A stretch of DNA of 37,361 nt from Leyella stercorea. GTDB lineage: Bacteria > Bacteroidota > Bacteroidia > Bacteroidales > Bacteroidaceae. The notes beneath the pieces were generated by a model, which did not search any database, was not told the DNA's origin, and saw nothing but the letters and a program-made list of their open reading frames with translations. The first letter of the stretch is position 1, and each line of letters starts with the position of its first letter. A program made the translations under genes and the position numbers. The DNA lies in assembly GCF_021531355.1 (NCBI RefSeq), contig NZ_JADYTS010000029.1, positions 1 to 37,361 on the forward strand. The letters run 5' to 3'. Below, in pieces: positions 16,891 through 25,116 of this stretch.

Positions 16891-17631
16891 ATGATGCAAC
16901 ATAAAATAATACATCTCGCACAGACAGCCTCAACCAACGACTATCTACGCGCACTGCCGTCGCCCCAAGACGACTGCATGACCGTGGTGTACGCCGACTG
17001 GCAGACTGCCGGACGCGGTCAGGGCAGCAACAAATGGGAGAGCGAGGCAGGCAAGAACCTGCTGTTCTCTATTCTGGTATGCCCGACAAGCATCGACATT
17101 ACCCGACAGTTTGTGCTGTCGATGGCAGGAGCGCTCGCTGTCAAGGCTGCCCTCGACAAATACACCGACGGCATCAGTCTGAAATGGCCCAACGACATCT
17201 ACTGGCACGACCGCAAGATAAGCGGCACTCTGATAGAGACTTCGGTAAAAGGGCGCACTCTGGCACGTTGCATCTACGGCATCGGACTGAACGTAAACCA
17301 ACGGGAGTTTCACAGCGACGCGCCTAATCCTGTGTCGCTATATAATATAATAGGTGTAGAGACTCCGCCAGAACAATTGCTCGACGAGATTCTACACCAT
17401 TTTGACCACTTCTACACACTTGCCGTAAGCGGACAGACCGACGCCATCGTCAGCCAATATCATGCAGCCCTGTATCGCCGCGAAGGCACGCACCCCTACA
17501 TGGACACCGCAACGGGCGAACAATTCAGCGCCCGCATCGACCACATCTCCGCAGACGGACGCCTGCATCTGACACTTTCAGACGGCACCATGCGCGAATA
17601 TACACTAAAAGGGGTAAGGTTTGTTTTATAA
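16891..17631 (+). CDS. birA: Biotin--[acetyl-CoA-carboxylase] ligase
   Basis: This 246-aa enzyme activates biotin with ATP and attaches it to the biotin carrier protein of carboxylases. Visible motifs are the substrate segment STNDYL, GRGQGSNKW (about 41-49) of the nucleotide-binding loop, KWPNDIYW (about 98-105) and RKISGTLIE (about 108-116) with its catalytic lysine; a small C-terminal SH3-like domain ends LKGVRFVL. It lacks the N-terminal HTH of E. coli BirA, so it is a catalytic-only type and should not be a repressor. Start is the first of two adjacent ATGs. Its last codons form part of a terminator stem. Confidence 0.95.
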   Translation: MMQHKIIHLAQTASTNDYLRALPSPQDDCMTVVYADWQTAGRGQGSNKWESEAGKNLLFSILVCPTSIDITRQFVLSMAGALAVKAALDKYTDGISLKWPNDIYWHDRKISGTLIETSVKGRTLARCIYGIGLNVNQREFHSDAPNPVSLYNIIGVETPPEQLLDEILHHFDHFYTLAVSGQTDAIVSQYHAALYRREGTHPYMDTATGEQFSARIDHISADGRLHLTLSDGTMREYTLKGVRFVL

Positions 17632-17655
17632 TACAAACCTTACCCCTTTCTCTAT
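17608..17655. terminator. Terminator overlapping the end of birA
   Basis: A perfect 17-bp stem (AAAGGGGTAAGGTTTGT, 17608-17624, with its complement at 17633-17649) has an 8-base loop. The birA stop lies in the loop. Orientation toward the small minus-strand gene suggests it ends transcription from both sides. Confidence 0.85.
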
Positions 17656-17661
17656 TTACCA

Positions 17662-17916
17662 TTAATCCTTCTTTACTATTAATTTTTCAATCGCTTTTAT
17701 TATTAATCCTATCAGTAATATGTATAGGGCACAGATTAAGAGCGCATTCCAAAATCCTAAATTAAATTCTTCATGAAGGAATTTATTAAGCAAAGAATAA
17801 ATTAAGACACTATTTAATATTCCGAGGTCACTCTTCCATTTAAGTTTTGAGAAGTATAAAACGCCATATAAAACGCTAAATAAAATAATACAAATTATAA
17901 TGATATAGCTATGCAT
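17662..17916 (-). CDS. Small hydrophobic membrane protein, unrecognised
   Basis: This 84-aa protein has an N-terminal membrane segment (about 3-22, IIIICIILFSVLYGVLYF) and one or two more in the second half (about 55-75, WNALLICALYILLIGLIIK), ending in a basic tail (KAIEKLIVKKD). I do not recognise a family. It is markedly more AT-rich than the genes on either side. It lies 27 bases downstream of the histidine kinase stop on the same strand and might be cotranscribed with it. No promoter of its own is obvious. Confidence 0.6.
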   Translation of the reverse strand: MHSYIIIICIILFSVLYGVLYFSKLKWKSDLGILNSVLIYSLLNKFLHEEFNLGFWNALLICALYILLIGLIIKAIEKLIVKKD

Positions 17917-17943
17917 ATATTTACAATTTATCCTTATTAACCA

Positions 17944-19392
17944 TTACATTTTCAGCGTAAACTCAAACTTCAATCCGCCCCCTTCGTTCTGGCTAACACG
18001 TATCGTGCCTCCATGCAGAAGCACGGCGTTCTTGACTATGGCGAGCCCCAGGCCGGTGCCTCCCATCTTGCGCGAACGTCCCTTGTCCACCCGATAGAAG
18101 CGCTCGAAGAGGCGCGGCAGGTGTTCGGCGGGCACACCAACGCCGTTGTCGGCAAAGGTGAATGTCCACTTGGCTGAGTCGTCCTCGTCGCTTATGTCCG
18201 ACCCAACAAGACCGGCATCGGGACGCTGTGCCGTAAGAGTTATGGTAGTGCCTTCGCCCGCATAGGCAATGGCGTTGTCGGTGAGATTGCGGAACACGCT
18301 GTAGAGCAGACTCTGATTGCCGCGCACCACGATGTTGTCGGGCAGACGGTTGTCAAATGTCATGTGCTTCTGCTGAAGCTGCAGGGCAGTCTCCTTCTGG
18401 ATGTTCTGCACCATCTGCGATATGTTTACATTATCGGTGCTCGTCATCTCGGGCGCGTCATCCATGCGGTTGAGCGTAGAGATGTCATGCAGGAGCGACG
18501 TGAGGCGCTGGCTCTGGGCATAGCAGCGACCAAGGAACTGCTCGCGCATCTGGTCGTTGATGTTGGGATTTTCGAGTATTGTCTCCAGATAGCCCTGGAT
18601 GCTCGCCACGGGGGTCTTGAGTTCGTGGGCTATGTTCTGCGTCAGCTGGCGCTTGAGCATGTCCTGTTCGCGCCGTGTCGACTGCAGGCGCTTGTAAATC
18701 TTGATGATGCGCTCGGCTATTTCGCCCAGCTCGTCGGCTGGGAAGACGATAAGGTCTTCGGTATCGAGCGACTCACCGTGGTCGGCGCGTGAGGCAAAAG
18801 TACGCAATTTCTGTATATTATCGCCCAGGCGACTGGTGAATCGGTAGAGCACTACGGTGAGCAGAAGTATCGTTATGACGGCAAACCAAATGTAGTGCTG
18901 ATCGGCCTGCAACGAACGGGCGAGGTCGCTGGTGTATGGCAGTGCCGAACGTATTACGATAGAGTCGTGCGGAAAATACGTGGCAGAATAGAAATAGTCG
19001 CTGTTGAACGTCTTGCTGCTGCGCTCCACGGTAGAGCCTGAGCCGTGCTTGAGCGCCATTGCCACCTCCGGACGCGAGGCATGATTGCTTATGTGCGAGT
19101 ATTGCTTCAAGCGGCTGTCGTACACTACGCGTCCGTCGGGACGTATCAGTGTGACACGTAGGCGCGACATGTAGTGGCGGCGCACGTAATTGTTGAGCAC
19201 CGTCTCCGAGCGGTCGGTCGTGTTGCTGTAGAACTCCGCCATGCGCGAGTTGTAGTCTTGCAGCTTCAGATTGAGCGTGTCTATCTTATACTGCTTCTCG
19301 CGTGTCTGCTGGAAGATGATGAACGACACGGCAAAGAGCAGAAACAGCGACAGTACACTGAAATAGAGTTTTGTTCCTACGGATATTCGCAT
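17944..19392 (-). CDS. Two-component sensor histidine kinase
   Basis: This 482-aa inner-membrane kinase has TM1 at about 9-28 and TM2 at about 168-184, enclosing a periplasmic sensor of about 140 residues. A HAMP-like linker (about 185-240) and the dimerisation/phosphoacceptor helix TQNIAHELKTPVASIQGYLE follow, with His256 the likely phosphorylation site. The ATPase domain has the N box (NLTDNAIAYA), G1 (DNGVGVP), and G2 (GGTGLGLAIVKNAV). It is the PhoR/class I type. It follows its OmpR-type regulator on the same strand, but the two are separated by 620 bases made almost wholly of an 88-bp repeat array. The signal sensed is unknown. Confidence 0.95.
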   Translation of the reverse strand: MRISVGTKLYFSVLSLFLLFAVSFIIFQQTREKQYKIDTLNLKLQDYNSRMAEFYSNTTDRSETVLNNYVRRHYMSRLRVTLIRPDGRVVYDSRLKQYSHISNHASRPEVAMALKHGSGSTVERSSKTFNSDYFYSATYFPHDSIVIRSALPYTSDLARSLQADQHYIWFAVITILLLTVVLYRFTSRLGDNIQKLRTFASRADHGESLDTEDLIVFPADELGEIAERIIKIYKRLQSTRREQDMLKRQLTQNIAHELKTPVASIQGYLETILENPNINDQMREQFLGRCYAQSQRLTSLLHDISTLNRMDDAPEMTSTDNVNISQMVQNIQKETALQLQQKHMTFDNRLPDNIVVRGNQSLLYSVFRNLTDNAIAYAGEGTTITLTAQRPDAGLVGSDISDEDDSAKWTFTFADNGVGVPAEHLPRLFERFYRVDKGRSRKMGGTGLGLAIVKNAVLLHGGTIRVSQNEGGGLKFEFTLKM

Positions 19393-19406
19393 AATATTAT
19401 TGTTTT

Positions 19407-20011
19407 AACACGAATCGCACGAATCACACGAATCATTCCATTGCTGAATTCGTGAGATTCGGGATATTCGTGGTGAATTGCTTCATTGAGTCTCAACACG
19501 AATCACACAAATTGCACGAATTGTACGCTTGCTGAATTCTTGAGATTCGGAAAATTCGTGGTGAATTGTATCCTTGAGTCTCAACACGAATCACACGAAT
19601 TACACGAATCGTTACATTGATGAATTCGTGAGGTTCAGGATATTCGTGGTGAATTGCTTCATTGAGTCTCAACACGAATCACACGAATTGTACGTTTGCT
19701 GAATTCGTGAGATTCGGAAAATTCGTGGTGAATTGCATCCTTGCGCCTTAACACGAACCACACGAATTACACGAATCATTCCATTGCTGAATTCGTGAGA
19801 TTCGAGACATTCGTGGTGAAGGTCATGCTTGAGACTGAACACGAATCGCTCGAATAACACGAATCGTTACATTGATGAATTCGTGAGATTCGGGATATTA
19901 GTGGTGGAGGTCATGCTTGAGACTGAACACGAATCACACGAATAACACGAATCGTTACATTGCTGAATTCGTGAGATTCGAGACATTCGTGGTGAAGGTC
20001 ATGCTTGAGGT
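19407..20011. repeat. Seven tandem copies of an 88-bp repeat
   Basis: Copies begin with AACACGAA at 19407, 19495, 19583, 19671, 19750, 19838 and 19926; six are about 86-88 bases and the fourth is 79. Each holds CACGAAT boxes on its left and ATTCGTG boxes on its right, so each can fold into a hairpin. The array fills the gap between the response regulator stop and the histidine kinase start. Divergence between copies is low and a related single palindrome occurs at 27160-27229. Confidence 0.9.
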
Positions 20012-20701
20012 TTAGGAATCGAAGTAGTAGCCGAAGCCGAGGCGTGTGACGATACACTTGGCGAAGCGTCCTATCTTCTTGCGGAGTCGAGTTATGTTGA
20101 CATCGACGGTGCGATCAAGCACAAGCACATCCTTAGGCCAGATGCGCTCGATGAGTTCCTGGCGCGAGAACACGCGGCCACGCTCGTCGAGCAATAGATG
20201 GAGAAGTTCGAACTCGGTCTTGGTGAAGGGGATGTCCTCGCCGTCTACGCTCACCGTCTTGCGGTCGAGGTTCATCACAATGCCTTGATATGAAAGGGTC
20301 TTTACCTCTTCCTCACCGTTCTCCTTGGCGGTGCGACGCAACACGGCACGCACGCGCACCATCACCTCACGCAGCGAGAAGGGCTTGGAGATGTAGTCGT
20401 CGGCACCGAGATTGAATCCCGTCACTGTGTCGTTCTCAGTGTCGCGCGCTGTGAGGAATATTATAGGAACCTGTGCTGTGGCAGGATTGTCCTTAAGCTG
20501 GCGCGCCATGGCAAATCCCGACATGCCGCCCATCATCACGTCGAGCAGCAGGAGGTCGAACGAGGCGATGTCGAGCTGCAGGGCGTCTTCGGCAGACGTG
20601 GCTGTCACGACCTCATAGCCTTCTGTCTCAAGATTGAACTTCAAGATTTCAAGCAGGTCCTGCTCGTCATCTACAACAAGTATGCGTGCATTCTGTTTCA
20701 T
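20012..20701 (-). CDS. OmpR/PhoB-family response regulator
   Basis: This 229-aa transcription factor has the start at the ATG at 20701 (MKQNARILVVDDEQDLLEIL); the longer reading from 20755 adds an unlikely leader. The receiver domain shows the acidic pair DD at 11-12, the phospho-acceptor Asp54 in LLLDVMM, FLTARD and the lysine in ISKPFS. The C-terminal winged-helix DNA-binding domain (about 135-229) has TKTEFELLHLLLDERGRVFSRQELIERIW and RTVDVNITRLRKKIG. It is the first gene of the two-component unit with the downstream kinase. A -7 box TATCTTTG (minus, 20731-20738) lies 30 bases upstream. Confidence 0.95.
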   Translation of the reverse strand: MKQNARILVVDDEQDLLEILKFNLETEGYEVVTATSAEDALQLDIASFDLLLLDVMMGGMSGFAMARQLKDNPATAQVPIIFLTARDTENDTVTGFNLGADDYISKPFSLREVMVRVRAVLRRTAKENGEEEVKTLSYQGIVMNLDRKTVSVDGEDIPFTKTEFELLHLLLDERGRVFSRQELIERIWPKDVLVLDRTVDVNITRLRKKIGRFAKCIVTRLGFGYYFDS

Positions 20702-20730
20702 TGTGCGATATGTTATTCTCTTTACGTTTG

Positions 20731-20738
20731 CAAAGATA
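20731..20738 (-). promoter_or_regulatory. -7 box of the response regulator gene
   Basis: On the minus strand this reads TATCTTTG, a good TAnnTTTG match, 30 bases before the ATG at 20701. I see no clear -33 TTTG. Confidence 0.55.
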
Positions 20739-20832
20739 AACATAATACTATTCACACGTATTGCGGAGGCGTTACATTTTCATTACAAATGCAAAATCGT
20801 CGCATTTTTTTCTTTTATCTCAAATGTTTTTG

Positions 20833-20840
20833 TAATTTTG
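20833..20840 (+). promoter_or_regulatory. -7 box of the trpB2 gene
   Basis: TAATTTTG lies 70 bases before the ATG at 20910, with a T-rich block about 20 bases upstream in the -33 position. Confidence 0.5.
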
Positions 20841-20909
20841 TCGCAAAATAGACTCGTCTACCAACATGATGTAAGAAAAGACATAATAATTAAAATAAAA
20901 TGATACCAC

Positions 20910-22268
20910 ATGAAACAGAAGAAATTTATTTTGCAGGAGAGTGAAATCCCAACGCAATGGTATAATATCCAAGCAGACATGCCTAATAAACCATTGCCTC
21001 CATTGAATCCTAAGACCCACCAACCTCTCAGTGCTGATGATCTTTCACATATATTCAATAAGGAATGTTCCAAGCAGGAATTAGACCAGGAGCATGCGTG
21101 GATAGATATTCCTGAAGATGTATTGGAGAAATACACTTTCTATCGTTCTACTCCACTGGTTCGTGCTTATGCTTTGGAAGAAGCTTTAGGTACTCCAGCT
21201 CATATCTATTTCAAAAATGAGAGTACCAACCCATTAGGTTCGCATAAGATCAATTCTGCTCTGCCTCAGTGTTACTATTGTAAGCAAGAGGGTGACACGA
21301 ATGTCACAACAGAAACAGGTGCTGGTCAGTGGGGTGCAGCTTTGTCTTATGCAGCAAAACTCTATGGATTGGAAGCGGCTGTCTATCAGGTAAAGATAAC
21401 CATGCAGCAAAAACCATATCGTTCCAGTATCATGCGTACCTTTGGCGCTACAGTAGAGGGTTCTCCTTCGATGAGTACAAGAGCTGGTAAAAACATCATT
21501 ACTCGTGACCCTCATCATCCTGGTTCATTAGGAACTGCTATCAGTGAGGCTGTAGAGTTGGCTACAACAACTCCTGGTTGTAAATATACTTTGGGCTCAG
21601 TGTTAAATCATGTGGCTCTCCATCAGACTGTCATTGGCCTGGAGGCAGAAAAGCAGATGGCTATGGCAGGTGAGTATCCTGATACTGTGATAGCTTGCTT
21701 TGGTGGCGGTAGTAACTTTGGTGGAATTGCCTTCCCTTTCATGCGTCATAAGATTAAGGATGGAAAGAATACAGAATTTATTGCAGCTGAACCGGAGAGT
21801 TGCCCTAAGTTGACCCGTGGTAAATTTGAATACGACTTTGGCGATGAGGCTGGTTATACACCATTACTTCCAATGTACACCTTAGGTCATGATTTCAAAC
21901 CTGCGAATATCCATGCTGGTGGTTTGCGTTATCATGGCGCTGGTATGATTATTTCTCAGTTGATTAAGGACGGATATATGCATGGTGTTGATATTCCTCA
22001 GTCTGAGTCTTTCAAGGCAGGTATGCTTTTTGCACGTACAGAAGGTATTATTCCTGCGCCAGAGAGTTGTCATGCTATTGCTGCTACTATTCGCGAGGCT
22101 ATGAAGGCAAAGGAAGCTGGAGAAGCAAAGGTGATTCTGTTCTGTCTGTCAGGACATGGACTTATTGATATGCCTTCCTATGAGAGTTATATCAATGGCG
22201 ACTTGCATGACTATGCTGTTTCTGATGATGAAATCAAGAAATTCCTTGCAACAGTTCCAGAAGTTTAA
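20910..22268 (+). CDS. trpB: Tryptophan synthase beta chain, TrpB2 type
   Basis: This 452-aa PLP enzyme condenses indole with serine to give tryptophan. Its length and the N-terminal extension (about 75 residues before TFYRSTPL) mark the TrpB2 subgroup, which often stands apart from trpA. The PLP lysine is Lys113 in NPLGSHKINSA; the catalytic glutamate region is TTETGAGQWG; the phosphate-binding loop is CFGGGSNFGG. No trp genes lie nearby, so it may salvage indole, which is plausible in a gut organism. Its codons favour T-ending forms (GGT, GCT) far more than neighbouring genes, which prefer C. That could mean high expression or different ancestry. Confidence 0.95.
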   Translation: MKQKKFILQESEIPTQWYNIQADMPNKPLPPLNPKTHQPLSADDLSHIFNKECSKQELDQEHAWIDIPEDVLEKYTFYRSTPLVRAYALEEALGTPAHIYFKNESTNPLGSHKINSALPQCYYCKQEGDTNVTTETGAGQWGAALSYAAKLYGLEAAVYQVKITMQQKPYRSSIMRTFGATVEGSPSMSTRAGKNIITRDPHHPGSLGTAISEAVELATTTPGCKYTLGSVLNHVALHQTVIGLEAEKQMAMAGEYPDTVIACFGGGSNFGGIAFPFMRHKIKDGKNTEFIAAEPESCPKLTRGKFEYDFGDEAGYTPLLPMYTLGHDFKPANIHAGGLRYHGAGMIISQLIKDGYMHGVDIPQSESFKAGMLFARTEGIIPAPESCHAIAATIREAMKAKEAGEAKVILFCLSGHGLIDMPSYESYINGDLHDYAVSDDEIKKFLATVPEV

Positions 22269-22302
22269 AGAATGAATCAATTCACAGTTCGTATGAACCT
22301 TA

Positions 22303-22328
22303 TATTTTGACTTGCGTCAACAAAAATA
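22303..22328 (+). terminator. Possible trpB2 terminator
   Basis: TATTTTGAC (22303-22311) can pair with GTCAACAAAATA-like bases (22316-22328, one bulge) around a TTGC loop, 35 bases after the trpB2 stop. It is weak and A/T-rich. Confidence 0.4.
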
Positions 22329-22356
22329 AGCAAAAAACCAAGTTTTAGGCGTGTTG

Positions 22357-22388
22357 TTTGCGTACACAGCCATTCTTTTCTACCTTTG
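22357..22388 (+). promoter_or_regulatory. Promoter of the 28-aa peptide gene
   Basis: TTTG at 22357-22360 and TACCTTTG at 22381-22388 are 20 bases apart, a very good match to the Bacteroidota -33/-7 arrangement (TTTG, then TAnnTTTG). The start of transcription would fall near 22395, leaving a leader of about 55 bases. Confidence 0.75.
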
Positions 22389-22449
22389 CAGTGCAAAAAG
22401 GATAACAGAGTAATTAAAGAAAACAGTTTAACTTAAAGGTAAAAAGATT

Positions 22450-22536
22450 ATGGTATCTATGGTAATTTTCGGCTTTCTTGCAATTACAATTGCTCAGGCC
22501 GTGAGCGTGGCAAACAAGATTGACACGCAAAAATAA
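22450..22536 (+). CDS. 28-aa single-span membrane peptide, unrecognised
   Basis: An ATG at 22450 opens 28 codons ending with TAA at 22534-22536. The peptide begins MVSMVIFGFLAITIAQAV and ends in a polar tail with Lys and Asp (NKIDTQK). The first 18-20 residues can span a membrane; it has no cleavable signal pattern. The gene has its own -33/-7 promoter upstream and its own terminator 28 bases after the stop, so it is a separate transcription unit between trpB2 and nanS. Size and layout recall small subunits such as CydX or KdpF, but there is no neighbour for it to join, so the partner is unknown. A regulatory RNA with an incidental ORF is the main alternative. Confidence 0.6.
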   Translation: MVSMVIFGFLAITIAQAVSVANKIDTQK

Positions 22537-22563
22537 AAAGAATTTGGTAAGTTGTTAAATAAA

Positions 22564-22603
22564 AAAACAGCGGGTTAGCAAATGAGCTAATCCGCTGTTT
22601 TTT
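22564..22603 (+). terminator. Terminator of the 28-aa peptide gene
   Basis: AAAACAGCGGGTTAGC (22564-22579) pairs with GCTAATCCGCTGTTTT (22586-22601) over 16 bp with a single G-U pair and a 6-base loop, ending in T residues. It also sits 20 bases past the convergent nanS stop and may serve both. Confidence 0.88.
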
Positions 22604-22623
22604 GTTTTTATTATTCTATTGCG

Positions 22624-24741
22624 TTATTGTGCTTCGCCTCTGAACGTAGACGCTGGCAGAGCATCGCCATTGACAAGATTGGCTCGGGTGAACGGTTGCC
22701 ATCCATAGCGTACGTAGCGCGGATGCTTCACCTCGGGCGAGGTCAATCGAACGGTGCTTCCCGATACGACGGCTGTGGCTGGATAGTACATTCCCTCCAC
22801 TTCGGCTATCTCGAAGGTAGACGGCGACTTGCCGTCGGATGTGGTGAGACCATCGGCATAGTCGAAACTTACGACGAGCGCATCAGCCTCACGCACCACT
22901 GCTTTATATACGGGACCCGACGGGGTGATGGTCTTGCCGTAAGTCTTGCAGAGCGCCCAACGTGCCAGACGCTCGCCTACGGGCAGTTTGCGCTTGGGAT
23001 GAACGTCGAGCGAGTCGCCGCAATCGCTTGTCACTGCCATGCCTGTATTGTCGATGTGCTTCATCAACTCAAGCTGGCTGTAGCGGAACCACGGCCATGA
23101 CGGACGGTTGAGACTCGACAACTGCACGAAATAGAACGGCATTGTCGGGTTGCTCCAATTGGTGCGCCAGCTGTCGACAAGCAACTTGAACAATTCTGAA
23201 TGGGCATCCATGTTGTGGGCGTTCGACTCGCCCTGATACCATATCACGCCCTTGATGGGGTATTTCTGCAACGGAAGAATGCCGCTCTCGAAGAGATAGC
23301 ACGGCTCGTAGGGGTGGCGTCCGAGACGGGTGTTGTCGTTGGTGAGGTTCTTGGCGGCACGTCCGCGCACCCAACCCTGTATGAAGTCGTTCTGAAGCCA
23401 GTTGCGCAGTATGGCGGGGAAGCGGGTCTCAAGCGTGTTGCGGTCGACCCACGATTCGGTAGGCGATCCGCCTATAGCATTGCAAATCAATCCTACGGGC
23501 ACACGGAGCGAATCGCGCAGCATGCGTCCATAATAATAGCCAATGGCTGAGAACCACTTGGCGTTGTCGGGCGTAGTGGGTTGCCATGTGGTGGGGCGAT
23601 AATACTGCAAGTGATTGAGCGAGTCGAGACACGAGGCTGGCCACGCCACATCGTAAGTCTCCCAACGTCCCTTCATGTCGTAGAGACGGAGCTGTGGGTC
23701 GTTGGCGCTGTTGATGTCGCGCTTGTAGCTCTCTGCCTGGCACAGCATGAACGCCATGTTCGACTGACCAGAGCACAGCCACACCTCGCCGACTGCCACA
23801 TGACGGTATACATTGGTCTGTCGGCCAGCCTTGACGGTGAGCGTCAGGTCGTCGGCTGCCTCCATCGGCTTTAGCATGGCGCACCACTTGCCCTGGTTGT
23901 CGGCTGTGGCTGTAGCGGTCTGATTGCCGATGCTTACTGTTATCTTCTCGCCAGCGTTGGCTGTGCCATGTATGTCAAGGGGCACGTTGCGCTGCAATAC
24001 CATGTAGTCGGTGTAAAGTTGCGACATCTGCAATCCGCCATAGTTGCCCGTAATGCCGCCGTACACGGTCTTGGCAAGTATGCCGGCTCCCTCGGGATTG
24101 GGATGTATGGCGTCGGGAAGGAGGTTGGGATAGGGATACAAAGGCTCGTGGAAGTCGATAAGCTCAGCTCCGCTAAGACGTGCTACGGTCTCTATGGCGG
24201 ATTGAATCTCGCCGTGCCATTGCTTAGTGCCTGATATAAAACGTGGATGGCGGTCGGCTATCGGAGTCATGCGTGCCAAGATGAAGCGCACCTTAGGATT
24301 GGCTGCACGCAATGAGTCCATTATAGAAAGGTAGTCCTTGACAAACTCGTCGCGATAGTTGGGCCAGTTGCGTGGGTCGGTATCGTTGATGCCAAGATGA
24401 ATGACGGCAATGTCGCCCTTGAAAGCAAGCGCCTCCTTAAACTCCTTCTGCACCACATAGGGACGATGGCCGTGATAGAGCAGCGTGGCTCCAGGCTTGC
24501 CGAAATTGCCCACTACATACTTGTCGCCCAGCATACGCTGAAGCTGCGATGGATAAGAGTCGCGGGCACGGTCCTCAATACCAGTGCCGTAGGTGATACT
24601 ATTGCCTACGCAAGCCACACGTATGGGCTGCGCCTTCAGCTTCTTCTTGCTTGCTGCCGACGCAGGAGCGGCCAACAAACTGAATACTCCAAGCATCATA
24701 GCCGGGAGCATAGCATGTAAAATCATTCGCTTTAAGTTCAT
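22624..24741 (-). CDS. nanS: Two-domain sialate O-acetylesterase (NanS-like)
   Basis: This 705-aa secreted enzyme (signal peptide to about ASAAS, 30) joins two esterase domains. The N-terminal SGNH/GDSL hydrolase has block I GNSIT (Ser48), GIND (about 117-120) and D-x-x-H (Asp210/His213). The C-terminal sialate O-acetylesterase domain has LCSGQSNMAF (about 323-331, Ser near 327) and GVIWYQGESNAHN. This layout matches the NanS proteins of Bacteroides and Tannerella, which remove acetyl groups from 9-O-acetyl sialic acids so that sialidases can act. No sialidase or nan catabolic genes lie next to it here. A minus-strand -7 box TAACTTTG (24791-24798) is about 50 bases upstream. The specific substrate is inferred from the domain layout; other acetylated sugars are possible. 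Confidence 0.85.
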   Translation of the reverse strand: MNLKRMILHAMLPAMMLGVFSLLAAPASAASKKKLKAQPIRVACVGNSITYGTGIEDRARDSYPSQLQRMLGDKYVVGNFGKPGATLLYHGHRPYVVQKEFKEALAFKGDIAVIHLGINDTDPRNWPNYRDEFVKDYLSIMDSLRAANPKVRFILARMTPIADRHPRFISGTKQWHGEIQSAIETVARLSGAELIDFHEPLYPYPNLLPDAIHPNPEGAGILAKTVYGGITGNYGGLQMSQLYTDYMVLQRNVPLDIHGTANAGEKITVSIGNQTATATADNQGKWCAMLKPMEAADDLTLTVKAGRQTNVYRHVAVGEVWLCSGQSNMAFMLCQAESYKRDINSANDPQLRLYDMKGRWETYDVAWPASCLDSLNHLQYYRPTTWQPTTPDNAKWFSAIGYYYGRMLRDSLRVPVGLICNAIGGSPTESWVDRNTLETRFPAILRNWLQNDFIQGWVRGRAAKNLTNDNTRLGRHPYEPCYLFESGILPLQKYPIKGVIWYQGESNAHNMDAHSELFKLLVDSWRTNWSNPTMPFYFVQLSSLNRPSWPWFRYSQLELMKHIDNTGMAVTSDCGDSLDVHPKRKLPVGERLARWALCKTYGKTITPSGPVYKAVVREADALVVSFDYADGLTTSDGKSPSTFEIAEVEGMYYPATAVVSGSTVRLTSPEVKHPRYVRYGWQPFTRANLVNGDALPASTFRGEAQ

Positions 24742-24855
24742 AGTAACAACGTAGTTTTTAAAGTTTTTCGGTTTGTTCTTTACGATTCTGCAAAGTTACA
24801 TAAAAACTACTGAAAAAGATTCCTACTTCATTAAAAAATTAATAAAACCAATATA

Positions 24856-24897
24856 TTATACAACGTGATAAGCCAATGTTATACAACGTGATAAGCC
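24856..24897. repeat. Two 19-bp direct repeats between nanS and gdhA
   Basis: TTATACAACGTGATAAGCC is repeated exactly at 24856-24874 and 24879-24897, a 23-base period (about two helical turns). Position between divergent genes suggests regulator binding sites. Confidence 0.85.
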
Positions 24898-25008
24898 TAT
24901 ATATATAATGTATAATAACAGCCTATCGACAGCGAAATATTTGTTATCGCACACACCAATAAGTGCTATCTAAAAGTAAATTAAATTCACCAAAAACTCA
25001 AAATTTTA

Positions 25009-25040
25009 TTTGGTTGGTAAAAGTAAAAAAGCTATATTTG
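25009..25040 (+). promoter_or_regulatory. gdhA promoter
   Basis: TTTG (25009-25012) and TATATTTG (25033-25040) are 20 bases apart, fitting the Bacteroidota -33/-7 pattern, about 77 bases before the gdhA ATG. Confidence 0.75.
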
Positions 25041-25116
25041 CGATGTCAAAGTGACACAAAGTAAGTAACGTAATATACTACAATAAAACTATTAAACAAC
25101 TTAAAACCTTATCGCT

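Larger units (their letters stand above)
24742..25116. other. Divergent control region between nanS and gdhA
   Basis: No gene is present in these 375 bases. It contains the nanS -7 box (minus, 24791-24798), two 19-bp direct repeats (24856-24897), and the gdhA promoter (25009-25040). The middle is strongly AT-rich. Confidence 0.7.

Noticed and set aside
19493..19860. Short minus-strand ORFs rich in RVIRVIRV
   Set aside because: They are translations of the 88-bp repeats, change frame between copies and have no independent support.
19407..20011. CRISPR array
   Set aside because: The whole 88-base unit is repeated, with no short constant repeat alternating with unique spacers and no cas genes nearby.
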